A stretch of 64,000 nt of DNA from Antrihabitans auranticaus (GTDB taxonomy: Bacteria > Actinomycetota > Actinomycetes > Mycobacteriales > Mycobacteriaceae). This document shows, one piece after another, positions 8,416 through 17,058 of this stretch (positions are counted from its first letter, which is position 1; every line of letters starts with the position of its first letter). The stretch is from positions 186,001 to 250,000 of the forward strand of contig NZ_JAEMNW010000006.1 of NCBI RefSeq assembly GCF_016481275.1. Direction: 5' to 3'. The position numbers were made by a program, and so were the translations under genes. Under the pieces are notes generated by a model that had not been told where the DNA came from, did no database searches, and saw nothing but the letters and a program-made list of their open reading frames with translations.

Positions 8416-10251
8416 ATGACCTCAGCGACCATTCCAGGTCTCACCGGCACAGACGGCACGCCTCCGACTCAGCACGCTGAGCTTCTGGCCTGGGTCGCCG
8501 AAGTCGCAGAACTCACGCAGCCGGACCGGGTGGTCTTCGCCGATGGTTCCGAGGAAGAGTGGGACCGCCTGACGGCGCAGCTGATCGAAGCGGGGACCTT
8601 CCGCCAGCTCAACCCGGACAAGAAGCCGAACTCGTTCCTGGCGCTCTCCGATCCTTCCGACGTCGCGCGCGTCGAGTCGCGCACCTATATCTGTTCCAAG
8701 ACGCCCGAGGGAGCCGGCCCGACCAACAACTGGGTCGATCCCACCGAGATGCGCGAGACCATGACTGCGCTCTACCGCGGTTGCATGCGTGGCCGCACGA
8801 TGTGGGTCGTCCCGTTCTGCATGGGACCGCTCGGTGCCGAAGACCCGAAGCTGGGCGTCGAGCTCACGGACTCCGAGTACGTCGTCGTGTCCATGAAGGT
8901 GATGACGCGCATGGGTGCCGCCGCGCTCGAGAAGCTGGGTACAGATCGCCCGTTCGTGAAGGCGCTGCACTCGGTCGGCGCGCCGCTCGAAGAGGGCCAG
9001 GCCGACGTTCCGTGGCCGTGCAGCGACACGAAGTACATCACGCACTTCCCCGAAGATCGTGAGATCTGGAGCTACGGGTCGGGTTACGGCGGCAATGCGC
9101 TGCTGGGCAAGAAGTGCTACTCGCTGCGCATCGCTTCGGCGATGGCCCACGACGAGGGCTGGCTCGCGGAGCACATGCTGATCCTCAAACTCATCTCGCC
9201 GGAGAACAAGAACTACTACGTCGCGGCCGCGTTCCCGAGTGCGTGCGGCAAGACCAACCTTGCGATGATCCAGCCGACCGTCCCGGGTTGGCGTGCCGAG
9301 ACCCTCGGTGACGACATCGCGTGGATGCGTTTCGGCAAGGACGGCCAGCTGTACGCGGTGAACCCCGAGTTCGGGTTCTTCGGCGTCGCGCCGGGTACGA
9401 ACTACAGCTCGAACCCCAACGCGATGGCGACCATCGAAGCGGGCAACACCGTCTACACGAACGTTGCGCTCACCGACGACGGCGACGTGTGGTGGGAGGG
9501 CCTCGAGGGCGAGCCCGATCACCTGATCGACTGGAAGGGCAACGACTGGGTTCTGCGGGAGTCCGACACCAAGGCAGCGCACCCGAACTCGCGCTACTGC
9601 ACCCCGATGTCACAGTGCCCGACTCTCGCTCCCGAGTGGGACGACCCGCAGGGTGTGCCGATCTCCGCGATCCTCTTCGGTGGTCGACGCAAGACGACGG
9701 TTCCCCTCGTGACCGAATCGCTCGACTGGCAGCACGGCGTCTTCATGGGCGCGACGATGAGCTCGGAGCAGACCGCTGCCGCGGAAGGCAAAGTCGGCAC
9801 GGTGCGCCGCGATCCGATGGCCATGCTCCCGTTCATGGGCTACCACGTCGGCGACTACATCGGCCACTGGGTCAATCTCGGTAAGAACGCCGACGCCCAG
9901 AAGCTGCCGAAGATCTTCTATGTCAACTGGTTCCGTCGCGGTGCCGACGGTCGTTTCCTGTGGCCAGGATTCGGCGAGAACTCTCGCGTGCTGGAGTGGA
10001 TCGTCGGCCGGATCGAGGGCACAGCCGAAGGTGCGGTCACGCCGATCGGCACCGTCCCGTCGGCGGCGCAACTGGACCTCGATGGTCTCGACGCCAACGC
10101 TGCGGACGTCGACGAAGCACTGAAGGTGGATGTCGAAGAGTGGAAGAAGGAAATACCGCTCATCGAGGAATGGTTCGAATTCATCGGTGACAAGTTGCCG
10201 ACCGCTGTGCGCGACGAGTTCGAGGCTCTGAAAGAACGTCTGCACTCATGA
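8416..10251 (+). CDS. pckG: Phosphoenolpyruvate carboxykinase (GTP)
   Basis: Converts oxaloacetate and GTP to phosphoenolpyruvate, CO2 and GDP: the first step of gluconeogenesis from fatty acids or sterols, and an anaplerotic route in reverse. 611 residues, the standard length for GTP-type enzymes. The kinase-1a P-loop [14 protein letters not shown] places the reactive Cys at residue 277 and Lys at 279. Other conserved parts visible are [34 protein letters not shown] and [20 protein letters not shown] good AGGAGA ribosome-binding site precedes ATG 8416. It overlaps the downstream patatin gene by four bases (ATGA). Its position matches Rv0211 in M. tuberculosis. Confidence 0.97.
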   Translation: MTSATIPGLTGTDGTPPTQHAELLAWVAEVAELTQPDRVVFADGSEEEWDRLTAQLIEAGTFRQLNPDKKPNSFLALSDPSDVARVESRTYICSKTPEGAGPTNNWVDPTEMRETMTALYRGCMRGRTMWVVPFCMGPLGAEDPKLGVELTDSEYVVVSMKVMTRMGAAALEKLGTDRPFVKALHSVGAPLEEGQADVPWPCSDTKYITHFPEDREIWSYGSGYGGNALLGKKCYSLRIASAMAHDEGWLAEHMLILKLISPENKNYYVAAAFPSACGKTNLAMIQPTVPGWRAETLGDDIAWMRFGKDGQLYAVNPEFGFFGVAPGTNYSSNPNAMATIEAGNTVYTNVALTDDGDVWWEGLEGEPDHLIDWKGNDWVLRESDTKAAHPNSRYCTPMSQCPTLAPEWDDPQGVPISAILFGGRRKTTVPLVTESLDWQHGVFMGATMSSEQTAAAEGKVGTVRRDPMAMLPFMGYHVGDYIGHWVNLGKNADAQKLPKIFYVNWFRRGADGRFLWPGFGENSRVLEWIVGRIEGTAEGAVTPIGTVPSAAQLDLDGLDANAADVDEALKVDVEEWKKEIPLIEEWFEFIGDKLPTAVRDEFEALKERLHS

Positions 10252-11114
10252 GCTGGGGACTTGTGCTGGCCGGTGGCGGCGTCACCGGCTTGGCGTGGGA
10301 AGCCGGGGTCATCGTCGGCCTGCACGAGTCCGATATCGATCTGACGACCGCCGATATCGTCGTCGGCACGTCGGCGGGATCGATCGTCGGTAGCTTGCTG
10401 CTCGGCGGTGTGACGATCGACGAGATCTCGGCGCTGGTTGCCGATCCGGGTAACCCGCCGCTCGTGCTTGCCGGCAAGCCGAAGAACGACGGCAACTCGG
10501 CCCTGAATCTGCAGGTGTTCACCGAGTGGATGTCCGCTGGGCAGATGACCGCGGCCAAGGCTGCCGCGATCGGTGCCCTTGCGGCGGGTGCGCTCACGAT
10601 GACCGAGGACGCGTGGGTCGGTGCGTTCGAGGAAGCGCTCGGCGCGCTCACCTGGGCGCCCGCACTGCGAATGGTGTCGATCGGCGTCGAGTCGGGCGAA
10701 CGCAGGCTGTGGTCGGCGGACGACGGTGTTCCGCTTGCGCGTGCTGTCGCCTCGTCGTGTGCTGTGCCGGGGATGTTCCCGCCGGTAGAGGTCGGCGGCG
10801 GGCACTACCTCGACGGCGGACTGTGGTCCCCGATCAGCGCTGACCTGTTGTCCGGTCAGGGGCTGGGCGGTGTGGTCGTCATATCGCCGTTGGGTGGCGA
10901 GGATCCGATCGGGATGGTGTTCGACGAAGCGGTCCAGCGCGAACTCGCAGGGCTGAAGGCCGAGGGTGTCGGGGCGGAACTGCTCGTCCCGGAAGACTCG
11001 ATCAGTCCGTTGGGTGCGTTCGACGATTCGCAGCGAATCCCGTACTTCGATGCGGGCAGGGTTGACGGCAAGGCGGCGGCCGATCGCGTTCGTGCGCTCA
11101 TCGCGGCAAGTTAG
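10248..11114 (+). CDS. Patatin-like phospholipase
   Basis: 288 residues with the complete patatin signature: oxyanion-hole [10 protein letters not shown] at the N terminus, nucleophile elbow GTSAGS with Ser42, and the DGG dyad motif YLDGGLWSP with Asp189. Such enzymes hydrolyse acyl esters of phospholipids or neutral lipids using a Ser-Asp dyad. No signal peptide or membrane helix, so it is predicted to be cytoplasmic or peripheral. The start overlaps the pckG stop (ATGA), so translation is probably coupled to pckG; pairing a lipase with a gluconeogenic enzyme would suit growth on lipids (inference). Confidence 0.9.
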   Translation: MSWGLVLAGGGVTGLAWEAGVIVGLHESDIDLTTADIVVGTSAGSIVGSLLLGGVTIDEISALVADPGNPPLVLAGKPKNDGNSALNLQVFTEWMSAGQMTAAKAAAIGALAAGALTMTEDAWVGAFEEALGALTWAPALRMVSIGVESGERRLWSADDGVPLARAVASSCAVPGMFPPVEVGGGHYLDGGLWSPISADLLSGQGLGGVVVISPLGGEDPIGMVFDEAVQRELAGLKAEGVGAELLVPEDSISPLGAFDDSQRIPYFDAGRVDGKAAADRVRALIAAS

Positions 11115-11153
11115 TCCTCCGGTTCCGGTTCAGTAACAAGACCTGGCCGGTGA

Positions 11154-11232
11154 TTGTGTGAACAGCCTGACGTAATTAACAATCGTCACAACATTCACAC
11201 CAGTAACAGTGGTCCCACGGGGAAGTGGGATC
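11154..11232. promoter_or_regulatory. Leader with two inverted repeats before a secreted-protein gene
   Basis: The 152-base gap 11115-11266 is AT-richer than its surroundings. It holds GTGTGAA (11156-11162) and TTCACAC (11194-11200) as a perfect inverted pair, and a short hairpin GGTCCCAC / GTGGGATC with one mismatch near 11210-11232. A promoter for the downstream gene must lie here or further upstream, but I cannot name a factor. Confidence 0.25.
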
Positions 11233-11266
11233 AATGTTGCTGGCTTTCAGTCACCCAGGAGCCCAC

Positions 11267-12127
11267 ATGCCGACGTCTCGCCGCCTGCGCATCGTTACCT
11301 GTGCGGTCGCCGCCGCTGCAACAGTGGCGGTCGCTTTTCCCGGTGGCGCAGTCGCAGAGCCGACGGTTCCGACGCCGCTGATTCACGCGATCGAAAAGCT
11401 TGCGGCGTCGCCGGTTCCGGACGCGGTTGCCATCACGGCGGCGCGGCTCATCGCGCAAATTCGCCCGGCGGCGACTGCTGCGGCAAGAGACCTCATCCGA
11501 CTGGGAACCGTCGACGCAGCTGCGTCGCCCTTGGACGGCCTCTCGTCGCCCGTCGACGTCGCTTCGCCTGCCGACCTTCTCGGGGCGTATCAGACCGCGG
11601 TAGGTGCGCTACGGGCGCTGGGAGTGAACCCGTTCTTCTACCCGACAGCGGCGCCATTCTGCAGCGAGGGCGGCGCACCGCTCGGTCTTGCTCCTGCCGT
11701 CGCCGGAACGGTGCCGGGACCATGGCCCGGTGTGAACATCCTCGGGCAGGATTTCAATGCCGTGAAACCAGGTGAGACCATGTTCGCGTTCGTACCCGCC
11801 GGTGTCGCGCCGGGCGGTACCGATTCGAGCGGTATGCAGGTTGCCTGGTTCAACATCAACACCCTCAAGGGCGGCTTCGTGCCGATGGGCAGCATTTCCG
11901 AGGTCGCGAGCAAGGCGATTCCGGCGGGACTCCCCGTCGAGGCCAAAGCAATCGCAGAAGCGGCTGTCGCGCAGTTCCTCACCGCCGCGATCCCGTTGGG
12001 CGGCGTCCGCGCGGTACCGGTCGAAACCGGCAAGGGCACGGTGCTCGCAGCGATCTTCGGGACCGTCCAGAACGGTGAGAACTCCTGCTTCTTCTTCCCG
12101 ACCGTAGGCCTGACCAGCGTCAAGTAG
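11267..12127 (+). CDS. Secreted protein of unknown function
   Basis: 286 residues from ATG 11267, chosen because a CAGGAG ribosome-binding site precedes it; an in-frame ATG at 11225 lacks one. The N terminus PTSRRLRIVTCAVAAAATVA followed by AVAEP is an export signal with a twin-arginine pair and an AxA cleavage site, so it is exported, perhaps by Tat. The mature protein is Ala/Pro/Gly-rich without membrane helices and has one Cys in each half (APFCSEGG and ENSCFFFP), which may form a disulfide. I do not recognise a domain. It converges on the cation efflux gene with an 8-base overlap. Confidence 0.75.
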   Translation: MPTSRRLRIVTCAVAAAATVAVAFPGGAVAEPTVPTPLIHAIEKLAASPVPDAVAITAARLIAQIRPAATAAARDLIRLGTVDAAASPLDGLSSPVDVASPADLLGAYQTAVGALRALGVNPFFYPTAAPFCSEGGAPLGLAPAVAGTVPGPWPGVNILGQDFNAVKPGETMFAFVPAGVAPGGTDSSGMQVAWFNINTLKGGFVPMGSISEVASKAIPAGLPVEAKAIAEAAVAQFLTAAIPLGGVRAVPVETGKGTVLAAIFGTVQNGENSCFFFPTVGLTSVK

Positions 12128-13061
12128 CGCTCTCGAGGCTGCGTTCCTCGGCGGTCGAGAGGCTCAGGATCGCTTTGACGACGTAGTCCTGTTCCTCGAG
12201 TCGGGCCGCGAGATCGCGGAGGGTGTATGCGATGTGCGACTCGGCGAAATCGCCGACCAGGTCGACACTGGCGACGAGGTAGACCTGGCGCGGTCCCAGG
12301 AATTCCATGCGCAAGAACGTGACTCGTTCGACGTCGGGGAGTCCGAGCAGCGTTGTGATTGCGGCAGAGCGCAACTGGGGCGACGCTTGTTCGCCGACGA
12401 GAAAGCGGCGGTTGCGGTCGATGAGAAGAACCGCGACGACGGCGAGCAGCACGCCGACCGCTATGGACCCGACAGCGTCGGGGACCGGTGAACCCGTCAG
12501 CTGATGAAGCAGCACGCCGAGAAACGCGATGACGAGGCCGATCAATGCCGCGGCGTCTTCGGCGAACACCGCGCGGACCGTCGGGTCCGATGTGTGTAGA
12601 GCGTGTTCGAGCACGGTCCGGTCGATTTCGGCTGCCTCCGAACGCAATTGGCGATACGCCTGCTGGAACGAGACAGCTTCGAGCAGGAAGGCAATCCCCA
12701 GCACGATGTAGGCGACCGCGAAATCGGATGACGGTTCCGCGTGAAACAGTTCCTGGATGCCGTGCGTAATCGAGACGCCGGCGCCGAGAGCGAAGAGGCC
12801 CAGCGCTGCGAACATCGACCAGACGTAGGACTCGCGGCCGTAGCCGAGGGGATGGGCGTCGTCGGGAGGTACGGACGCACGTCTATTGGCGATCAGCAGC
12901 AGCACCTCGTTGCCGGCGTCTGCCCACGAGTGCGACGCCTCCGCCACCATGGACGCCGACCCGGTGACGACGGCCGCAACGGTCTTCGCAATCGCGATCA
13001 GAAGGTTCGCGCCGAACGCCAATACGACGGTGAGCGTGCTTTCCTGTTCGGAGTCGGCCAT
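12120..13061 (-). CDS. Cation diffusion facilitator family transporter
   Basis: 313 residues with six predicted membrane helices, the CDF layout. Metal-site helices are recognisable: EASHSWADAGNE in helix 2 (the HxxxD site) and VFAEDAAALIGL in helix 5, where the usual His is replaced by Glu. A C-terminal cytoplasmic domain of about 95 residues follows (LRSAAITTLLGLPDVERV). CDF proteins export Zn, Fe, Co or Mn in exchange for protons; the substrate cannot be called here, and the altered helix-5 site argues against assuming zinc. ATG 13061 is preferred over TTG 13067. Confidence 0.88.
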   Translation of the reverse strand: MADSEQESTLTVVLAFGANLLIAIAKTVAAVVTGSASMVAEASHSWADAGNEVLLLIANRRASVPPDDAHPLGYGRESYVWSMFAALGLFALGAGVSITHGIQELFHAEPSSDFAVAYIVLGIAFLLEAVSFQQAYRQLRSEAAEIDRTVLEHALHTSDPTVRAVFAEDAAALIGLVIAFLGVLLHQLTGSPVPDAVGSIAVGVLLAVVAVLLIDRNRRFLVGEQASPQLRSAAITTLLGLPDVERVTFLRMEFLGPRQVYLVASVDLVGDFAESHIAYTLRDLAARLEEQDYVVKAILSLSTAEERSLESAT

Positions 13062-13157
13062 AAGCAAACGTTAAGCGTTCGTTCGGCGCATCCTGGAATT
13101 CTTGCGGCCGTTGGACATGTGATCGTGACAATCGGACTCGACAAAGATGGGAATCGG

Positions 13158-13547
13158 ATGAGGAACAAGGCAATCGCGGCGCTGGTCGGAACGGTCGGCG
13201 TCGCGCTGGTGCTGAGCGGCTGCTCGAGCCAGGAGAAGGACTTCCGTAAGCAACTCGAGTCCAACGGCATGAGCGTGTCTTCGGTACACGAGGTGAAGAC
13301 GAAATCGACCTCGAAGTCGACGAAGCGCGCGAAGCGAAGCTCCAAAACCAAGCTCTACGAAGCAGAGGTCAAGTTCGGTGCGAACGGCCAGTGCGTCGTC
13401 GAGTTCGAGCAGGGCAAGGGCGAGACGCGGTACTACCTGGACGAGGTCAACAACGCCGAGCCGGCGGTCGGAATCATGAAGGACAACCCAACGAAGGCAG
13501 ACGTCGAGGCCTACCTGCGCGGACCGGACAGTCCCTGCAAAATCTGA
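13158..13547 (+). CDS. Small lysine-rich lipoprotein
   Basis: 129 residues starting at ATG 13158 with a GATGGGA ribosome-binding site. Signal peptide MRNKAIAALVGTVGVALV ends in a textbook lipobox LSGC, so the mature protein begins at Cys21 and is anchored in the membrane by lipid. After the anchor comes a basic linker rich in Lys/Ser/Thr (KTKSTSKSTKRAKRSSKTK), then a small globular region with two Cys (QCVVEFEQ and SPCKI) that could pair. No known domain recognised. It is divergent from the cation transporter and converges on the potassium channel gene three bases away. Confidence 0.78.
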   Translation: MRNKAIAALVGTVGVALVLSGCSSQEKDFRKQLESNGMSVSSVHEVKTKSTSKSTKRAKRSSKTKLYEAEVKFGANGQCVVEFEQGKGETRYYLDEVNNAEPAVGIMKDNPTKADVEAYLRGPDSPCKI

Positions 13548-13550
13548 CGG

Positions 13551-14594
13551 TCAGAGCTGGCGGGGATCCAGCCGATCCTTCGCGACGTAGTACACGGTTG
13601 TCCCGGCGGCTACGGGTTCGTCCCACGGCGGACTGACGACGAGATCGCCGCCGCGCCGAACGCCCAGCGCCGTCGCCGAGAACCTGCGGCCGAGGTCGGT
13701 CTGGACGTCGCCGAAACCCTTGTAGTCACGCGACAGCCGCAGCGAGTACGTGTTGCCGCTGCCACCGGAGGTCATCAGCTCGGTGTAGACCTGGCTGATG
13801 CCCGGGTCGTGCGCTTCTTCGACGAGCAGGTTCGGAACGTGCCACTGCACGCATTGGATGCGCGTGCTCACGTAGTGAAACTGGCTCGCCCGATTCATGT
13901 CTCGCAGCGCGACGATGAGATGAGCCCGGTTCTCTGCTGCGCCCCGCTGGCCCGACGGGCGGCTGGCATGGGCCACGGCGACGGCGAGTGCGAGCGACTC
14001 GTTGTCGTCGCGGCCGTCGACGAGAACCGTTGCGGCACGGGCTACTCCGGCCCGCGCCAGTACCGCGTCGTCGGTGAGATCGCCACGAACGAAGTACACC
14101 CTGTCGCAATCCGGCATCGGGTGTTCGTGGACGTTGTCCCAGGCGCAGAGGACCAGCTGAACGTGGGGTTCGGCTATGAGCTCGGAAATCAGCCGTTCCG
14201 TGCGCCCCTCGGCGTAGCCGATGAGGACGATGTGGCCCTGGATCTCGATGTCGGCGAGTCCTCGCATTCGCTGTCCCTTCGCGGCCGAGATCGTCTCGAC
14301 CAGATGTGTGAAGAGCATCGTGAGCGCGACGATGCCGCCGATGATCACGTATGCGCCGACCACGTGTCCCGCGGCAGAGGCCGGGTACATATCCCCGTAG
14401 CCGACCGTCGCGGCGGTGACAACGAAGTACCACGGATAGTTCTGCGGCATCGTGATCGGATTGTCCGCCGGCTCGACGAGCCACATCGCAAGCCAGCTCG
14501 ACAGGAACACGAACAGCGCGATCGTCAGCGGCAGCGCCCAGCCGGTGAGCAGCGGCCGGACGAGGCGGCTGAGGCGGGCGAGGAATACCAGCAC
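13551..14594 (-). CDS. Potassium channel with RCK/TrkA-N domain
   Basis: 347 residues. Two membrane helices flank a pore loop with the selectivity filter TVGYGDMYP, giving a 2TM ion channel. After helix 2 (HVVGAYVIIGGIVALTMLFTHLVE) comes a Rossmann-like RCK domain starting IQGHIVLIGYAEGRTERLI, the nucleotide-binding region typical of TrkA-N, and a C-terminal RCK-C-like part (GRRFSATALGVRRGGDLVVSPP). GTG start at 14594. Such proteins assemble as gated tetrameric K+ channels in the cytoplasmic membrane. The aldehyde dehydrogenase gene ends 26 bases upstream, so the two may share a transcript. Confidence 0.9.
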   Translation of the reverse strand: MLVFLARLSRLVRPLLTGWALPLTIALFVFLSSWLAMWLVEPADNPITMPQNYPWYFVVTAATVGYGDMYPASAAGHVVGAYVIIGGIVALTMLFTHLVETISAAKGQRMRGLADIEIQGHIVLIGYAEGRTERLISELIAEPHVQLVLCAWDNVHEHPMPDCDRVYFVRGDLTDDAVLARAGVARAATVLVDGRDDNESLALAVAVAHASRPSGQRGAAENRAHLIVALRDMNRASQFHYVSTRIQCVQWHVPNLLVEEAHDPGISQVYTELMTSGGSGNTYSLRLSRDYKGFGDVQTDLGRRFSATALGVRRGGDLVVSPPWDEPVAAGTTVYYVAKDRLDPRQL

Positions 14595-14620
14595 GCCGAA
14601 TGGTATCGCGGAATGCGTCC

Positions 14621-16069
14621 CTAGGACGTGAAGCCGGGTGGCATCAGGATCGACTTCTGCTCGCAGTAGGCGTCCAAGCCCTCGGGCCCGCTTTCACGGC
14701 CGATACCCGAGTTCTTGTAGCCGCCGAACGGTGAGCCGGGGTCGAAGGCATACCAGTTGATCGCGTAGGTGCCGGTGCGCACCTTCGATGCGACCTCGAT
14801 GCCATGGTCGACATCGGTCGTCCAGACCGAGCCTGCGAGACCGTAGTCGGAGTCGTTGGCGATCTTGATGGCCTCGTCCTCGGAGTCGTACGGAATCACC
14901 GACAGGACCGGGCCGAAGATCTCCTCCCGCGCGATCTTCATCGAGTTGTCCACGTCCGCAAAGATTGTCGGCTCGACGAACCAGCCTTTGTCCAGGCCGG
15001 CGGGCCGGCCGCCACCGAGCACCAGTCGCGCACCCTCGGCTTTACCGGATTCGATATAGCCCTCGACGCGGTCGCGCTGCTTCGACGAAATAAGCGGTCC
15101 GAGTTGAATTGCGGGGTTCGTCGGATCGCCGACCGGCATGTATCCGGCGAACGTGACCATGGCTTCGAGCATTTCGTCGTATCTGCTGCGCGGTGCAAGG
15201 ATTCGGGACTGGGCGACACACGCCTGGCCGCTGTTCATCAGTCCGGCGAACATGAGCATCGGCATCGTCGACTGGACATCCATGTCCGCCAACAGAATTG
15301 CAGCGGACTTCCCGCCGAGTTCGAGCGAACAACGCTTGAGTTGCTGGGCGGCGCCTGCGCCGATCTTGCGACCGACAGCGGTGCTCCCGGTGAAGGTGAC
15401 CTTGTCGACGCCGGGGTGGGTGACCAGATATTCGCCGGTCTCGGTTCCGCCGGGCACGATCGAGAGCACGCCCTCGGGCAGTCCTGCCTCGGTGAAGATA
15501 TCGGCGAGAAGATTTGTCGCCAAGGGTGTTTCGGGTGCGGGCTTCAAGATCACAGAGCAGCCGGCGAGGATCGCGGGCGCAATCTTGTTGACCGCAAGGA
15601 AGAGTGGGACGTTCCAGGCGATCACGGCAGCCACGACGCCGACCGACTCCCGGCGTACGAGGCTCTGGCCGAACACGCCGTGCCGGGTCTCCGACCATGG
15701 GAACGAATCGGCCAGCCCGGCATAGTAGTTCAGCGTCGCGATTGCAGGCGTCTTCTGCATCATGTCGCCCATTGCGGGCGGCGCGCCCATCTCGGCCGTC
15801 AGGGTCGACGTGAGCGTTCCGGCGCGCTCCTCGATGAGGGCGGCTGCTTTGGTGAGCACCGCGGCGCGCTCGGCCGGCGTGGTCCGCGGCCACGGTCCGT
15901 CTTCGAACGCGCGGCGGGCGGCTGCGACTGCGGCATCGATGTCGGCCGGCGTGGCGAGCGGCGTGCTGCCCACGCGTTCTTCCGTCGCCGGTGAGTAGAC
16001 CTCCAGGCGCTCGGCTGTGGCCGGTGCGGTCCAGTGCCCGCCGATGAAAAGCTTGTCGTAATCAGTCAT
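14621..16069 (-). CDS. NAD(P)-dependent aldehyde dehydrogenase, Rv0223c-like
   Basis: 482 residues, full length for the ALDH superfamily. The cofactor and substrate motifs are all visible: NVPLFLAVNKIAPAILAG, GSTAVGRKIGAGAA, the catalytic-base segment LELGGKSAAIL and the nucleophile Cys284 in NSGQACVAQSRI, then EEIFGPVLSVIPYD and SPFGGYKNSGIGRE. It oxidises aldehydes to acids; the substrate is not evident. A palindrome matching the KstR operator consensus lies 52-65 bases upstream (16121-16134), hinting at a sterol-catabolism role. The gene order (ALDH, methyltransferase, GT4) is that of Rv0223c-Rv0225. Confidence 0.93.
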   Translation of the reverse strand: MTDYDKLFIGGHWTAPATAERLEVYSPATEERVGSTPLATPADIDAAVAAARRAFEDGPWPRTTPAERAAVLTKAAALIEERAGTLTSTLTAEMGAPPAMGDMMQKTPAIATLNYYAGLADSFPWSETRHGVFGQSLVRRESVGVVAAVIAWNVPLFLAVNKIAPAILAGCSVILKPAPETPLATNLLADIFTEAGLPEGVLSIVPGGTETGEYLVTHPGVDKVTFTGSTAVGRKIGAGAAQQLKRCSLELGGKSAAILLADMDVQSTMPMLMFAGLMNSGQACVAQSRILAPRSRYDEMLEAMVTFAGYMPVGDPTNPAIQLGPLISSKQRDRVEGYIESGKAEGARLVLGGGRPAGLDKGWFVEPTIFADVDNSMKIAREEIFGPVLSVIPYDSEDEAIKIANDSDYGLAGSVWTTDVDHGIEVASKVRTGTYAINWYAFDPGSPFGGYKNSGIGRESGPEGLDAYCEQKSILMPPGFTS

Positions 16070-16120
16070 GAGTGCGTCCCTCCGCAGCGTTCGACCGTTG
16101 CGATCCCCACGCTACATAAC

Positions 16121-16134
16121 TAGAACACGTTTCA
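16121..16134. promoter_or_regulatory. KstR-like operator upstream of the aldehyde dehydrogenase
   Basis: TAGAACACGTTTCA matches TnnAACnnGTTnnA, the published mycobacterial KstR consensus, at every fixed position. It lies in the 73-base gap between the methyltransferase stop (16143) and the aldehyde dehydrogenase start (16069), where a repressor would act. KstR is the TetR-family repressor of sterol catabolism; binding here is inference from the motif. Confidence 0.55.
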
Positions 16135-16142
16135 AAAGGGGC

Positions 16143-16958
16143 TTATCTGGACGGCGTTGCGGCGATCACCAGATTGCTCACCAGAAGCTCCCGCAGCCAC
16201 GGAATCCGGACCACCCACCATGCCCAGCGCGGGTGGTAACGCGGAAACGTCGCAAGAATCTCCGCGTCGGAAACAGTTCTGGCCCAGCGCAATCCATCTG
16301 CTGCTTGCACCGCGAACAGCGATTCGCCGAAACGGTTCTTCGGATCCCGGCCGTGCTTGCGGATATAGCGACGCGCCGCGCGCTCGCCGCCGAGGTAATG
16401 CCAGGGGCCGGTCTCGTGACCGCCGAACGGGCCGAGCCACACCGTGTAGGAGAGCACCATCAACCCGCCGGGCTTGGTGACCCGCAGCATTTCGGCGGCC
16501 ATCGACCACGGCTCGCGGACATGTTCGGCGACGTTCGACGAGAAGCACACATCGACCGAACCGGTGCGAATCGGCAACGCCATCCCCGACCCGCGGACCG
16601 CGCCGTGGACGGTGAGCCCCGCGGCGTGCATCTCGGAAGGATCGGGCTCGACGGGAATGTAGCGGGCACCCGCGGCCGCGAATTCTTCAGCGAAGTAGCC
16701 GGGTCCGCCGCCGACGTCCACGACGGTCGCGCCCAGCAGGGTCCGCCCGGTGGTTCCGCTGTAGAGGTCGGCGATCAGCTCGGCCGAGTCGCGTGCGAGT
16801 GCGCCGTAGAACAGCGCGGGGTCGGTCTGTTCGTGCCGGAAGTCGCTCAGCAGTCGCAGTGAACGCCGCAGGGTGGCGCGGCGCGCGAACGATGCGACGA
16901 CCTGACGTCGGCGTGCGGCGGCTCGTGACACGGGTGCCAACGATAGCGCTGTGGTCAC
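16143..16958 (-). CDS. SAM-dependent methyltransferase, Rv0224c-like
   Basis: 271 residues from GTG 16958 (VTTALSLAPVSRAAARRR). A class I methyltransferase fold is shown by motif I ATVVDVGGGPGYFAEEFA, a following acidic residue at the end of strand 2 (YIPVEPDPSEM), and VDVCFSSNVAEHVREPWSMA with the usual MLRVTKPGGLMVLSYT after it. The acceptor is unknown; Rv0224c in M. tuberculosis is described as an essential methyltransferase of the same neighbourhood. It is divergent from the GT4 glycosyltransferase, the two starts being 100 bases apart, so a shared promoter region at 16959-17058 is likely. Confidence 0.87.
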   Translation of the reverse strand: MTTALSLAPVSRAAARRRQVVASFARRATLRRSLRLLSDFRHEQTDPALFYGALARDSAELIADLYSGTTGRTLLGATVVDVGGGPGYFAEEFAAAGARYIPVEPDPSEMHAAGLTVHGAVRGSGMALPIRTGSVDVCFSSNVAEHVREPWSMAAEMLRVTKPGGLMVLSYTVWLGPFGGHETGPWHYLGGERAARRYIRKHGRDPKNRFGESLFAVQAADGLRWARTVSDAEILATFPRYHPRWAWWVVRIPWLRELLVSNLVIAATPSR

Positions 16959-17058
16959 AACCGGGGACTCGGGCGGCGGCGTGACGCAGTCGTCGGGACG
17001 GCAACCGTTACTGTGGCAGAAGCTCTGCAACACCCCTCTGATGCCGAAAGGGTAGCTC

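Noticed and set aside
8422-9582. A 386-codon minus-strand frame inside pckG
   Set aside because: It is the antisense shadow of a strongly conserved enzyme, Arg/Val-rich with no domain, promoter or ribosome-binding site.
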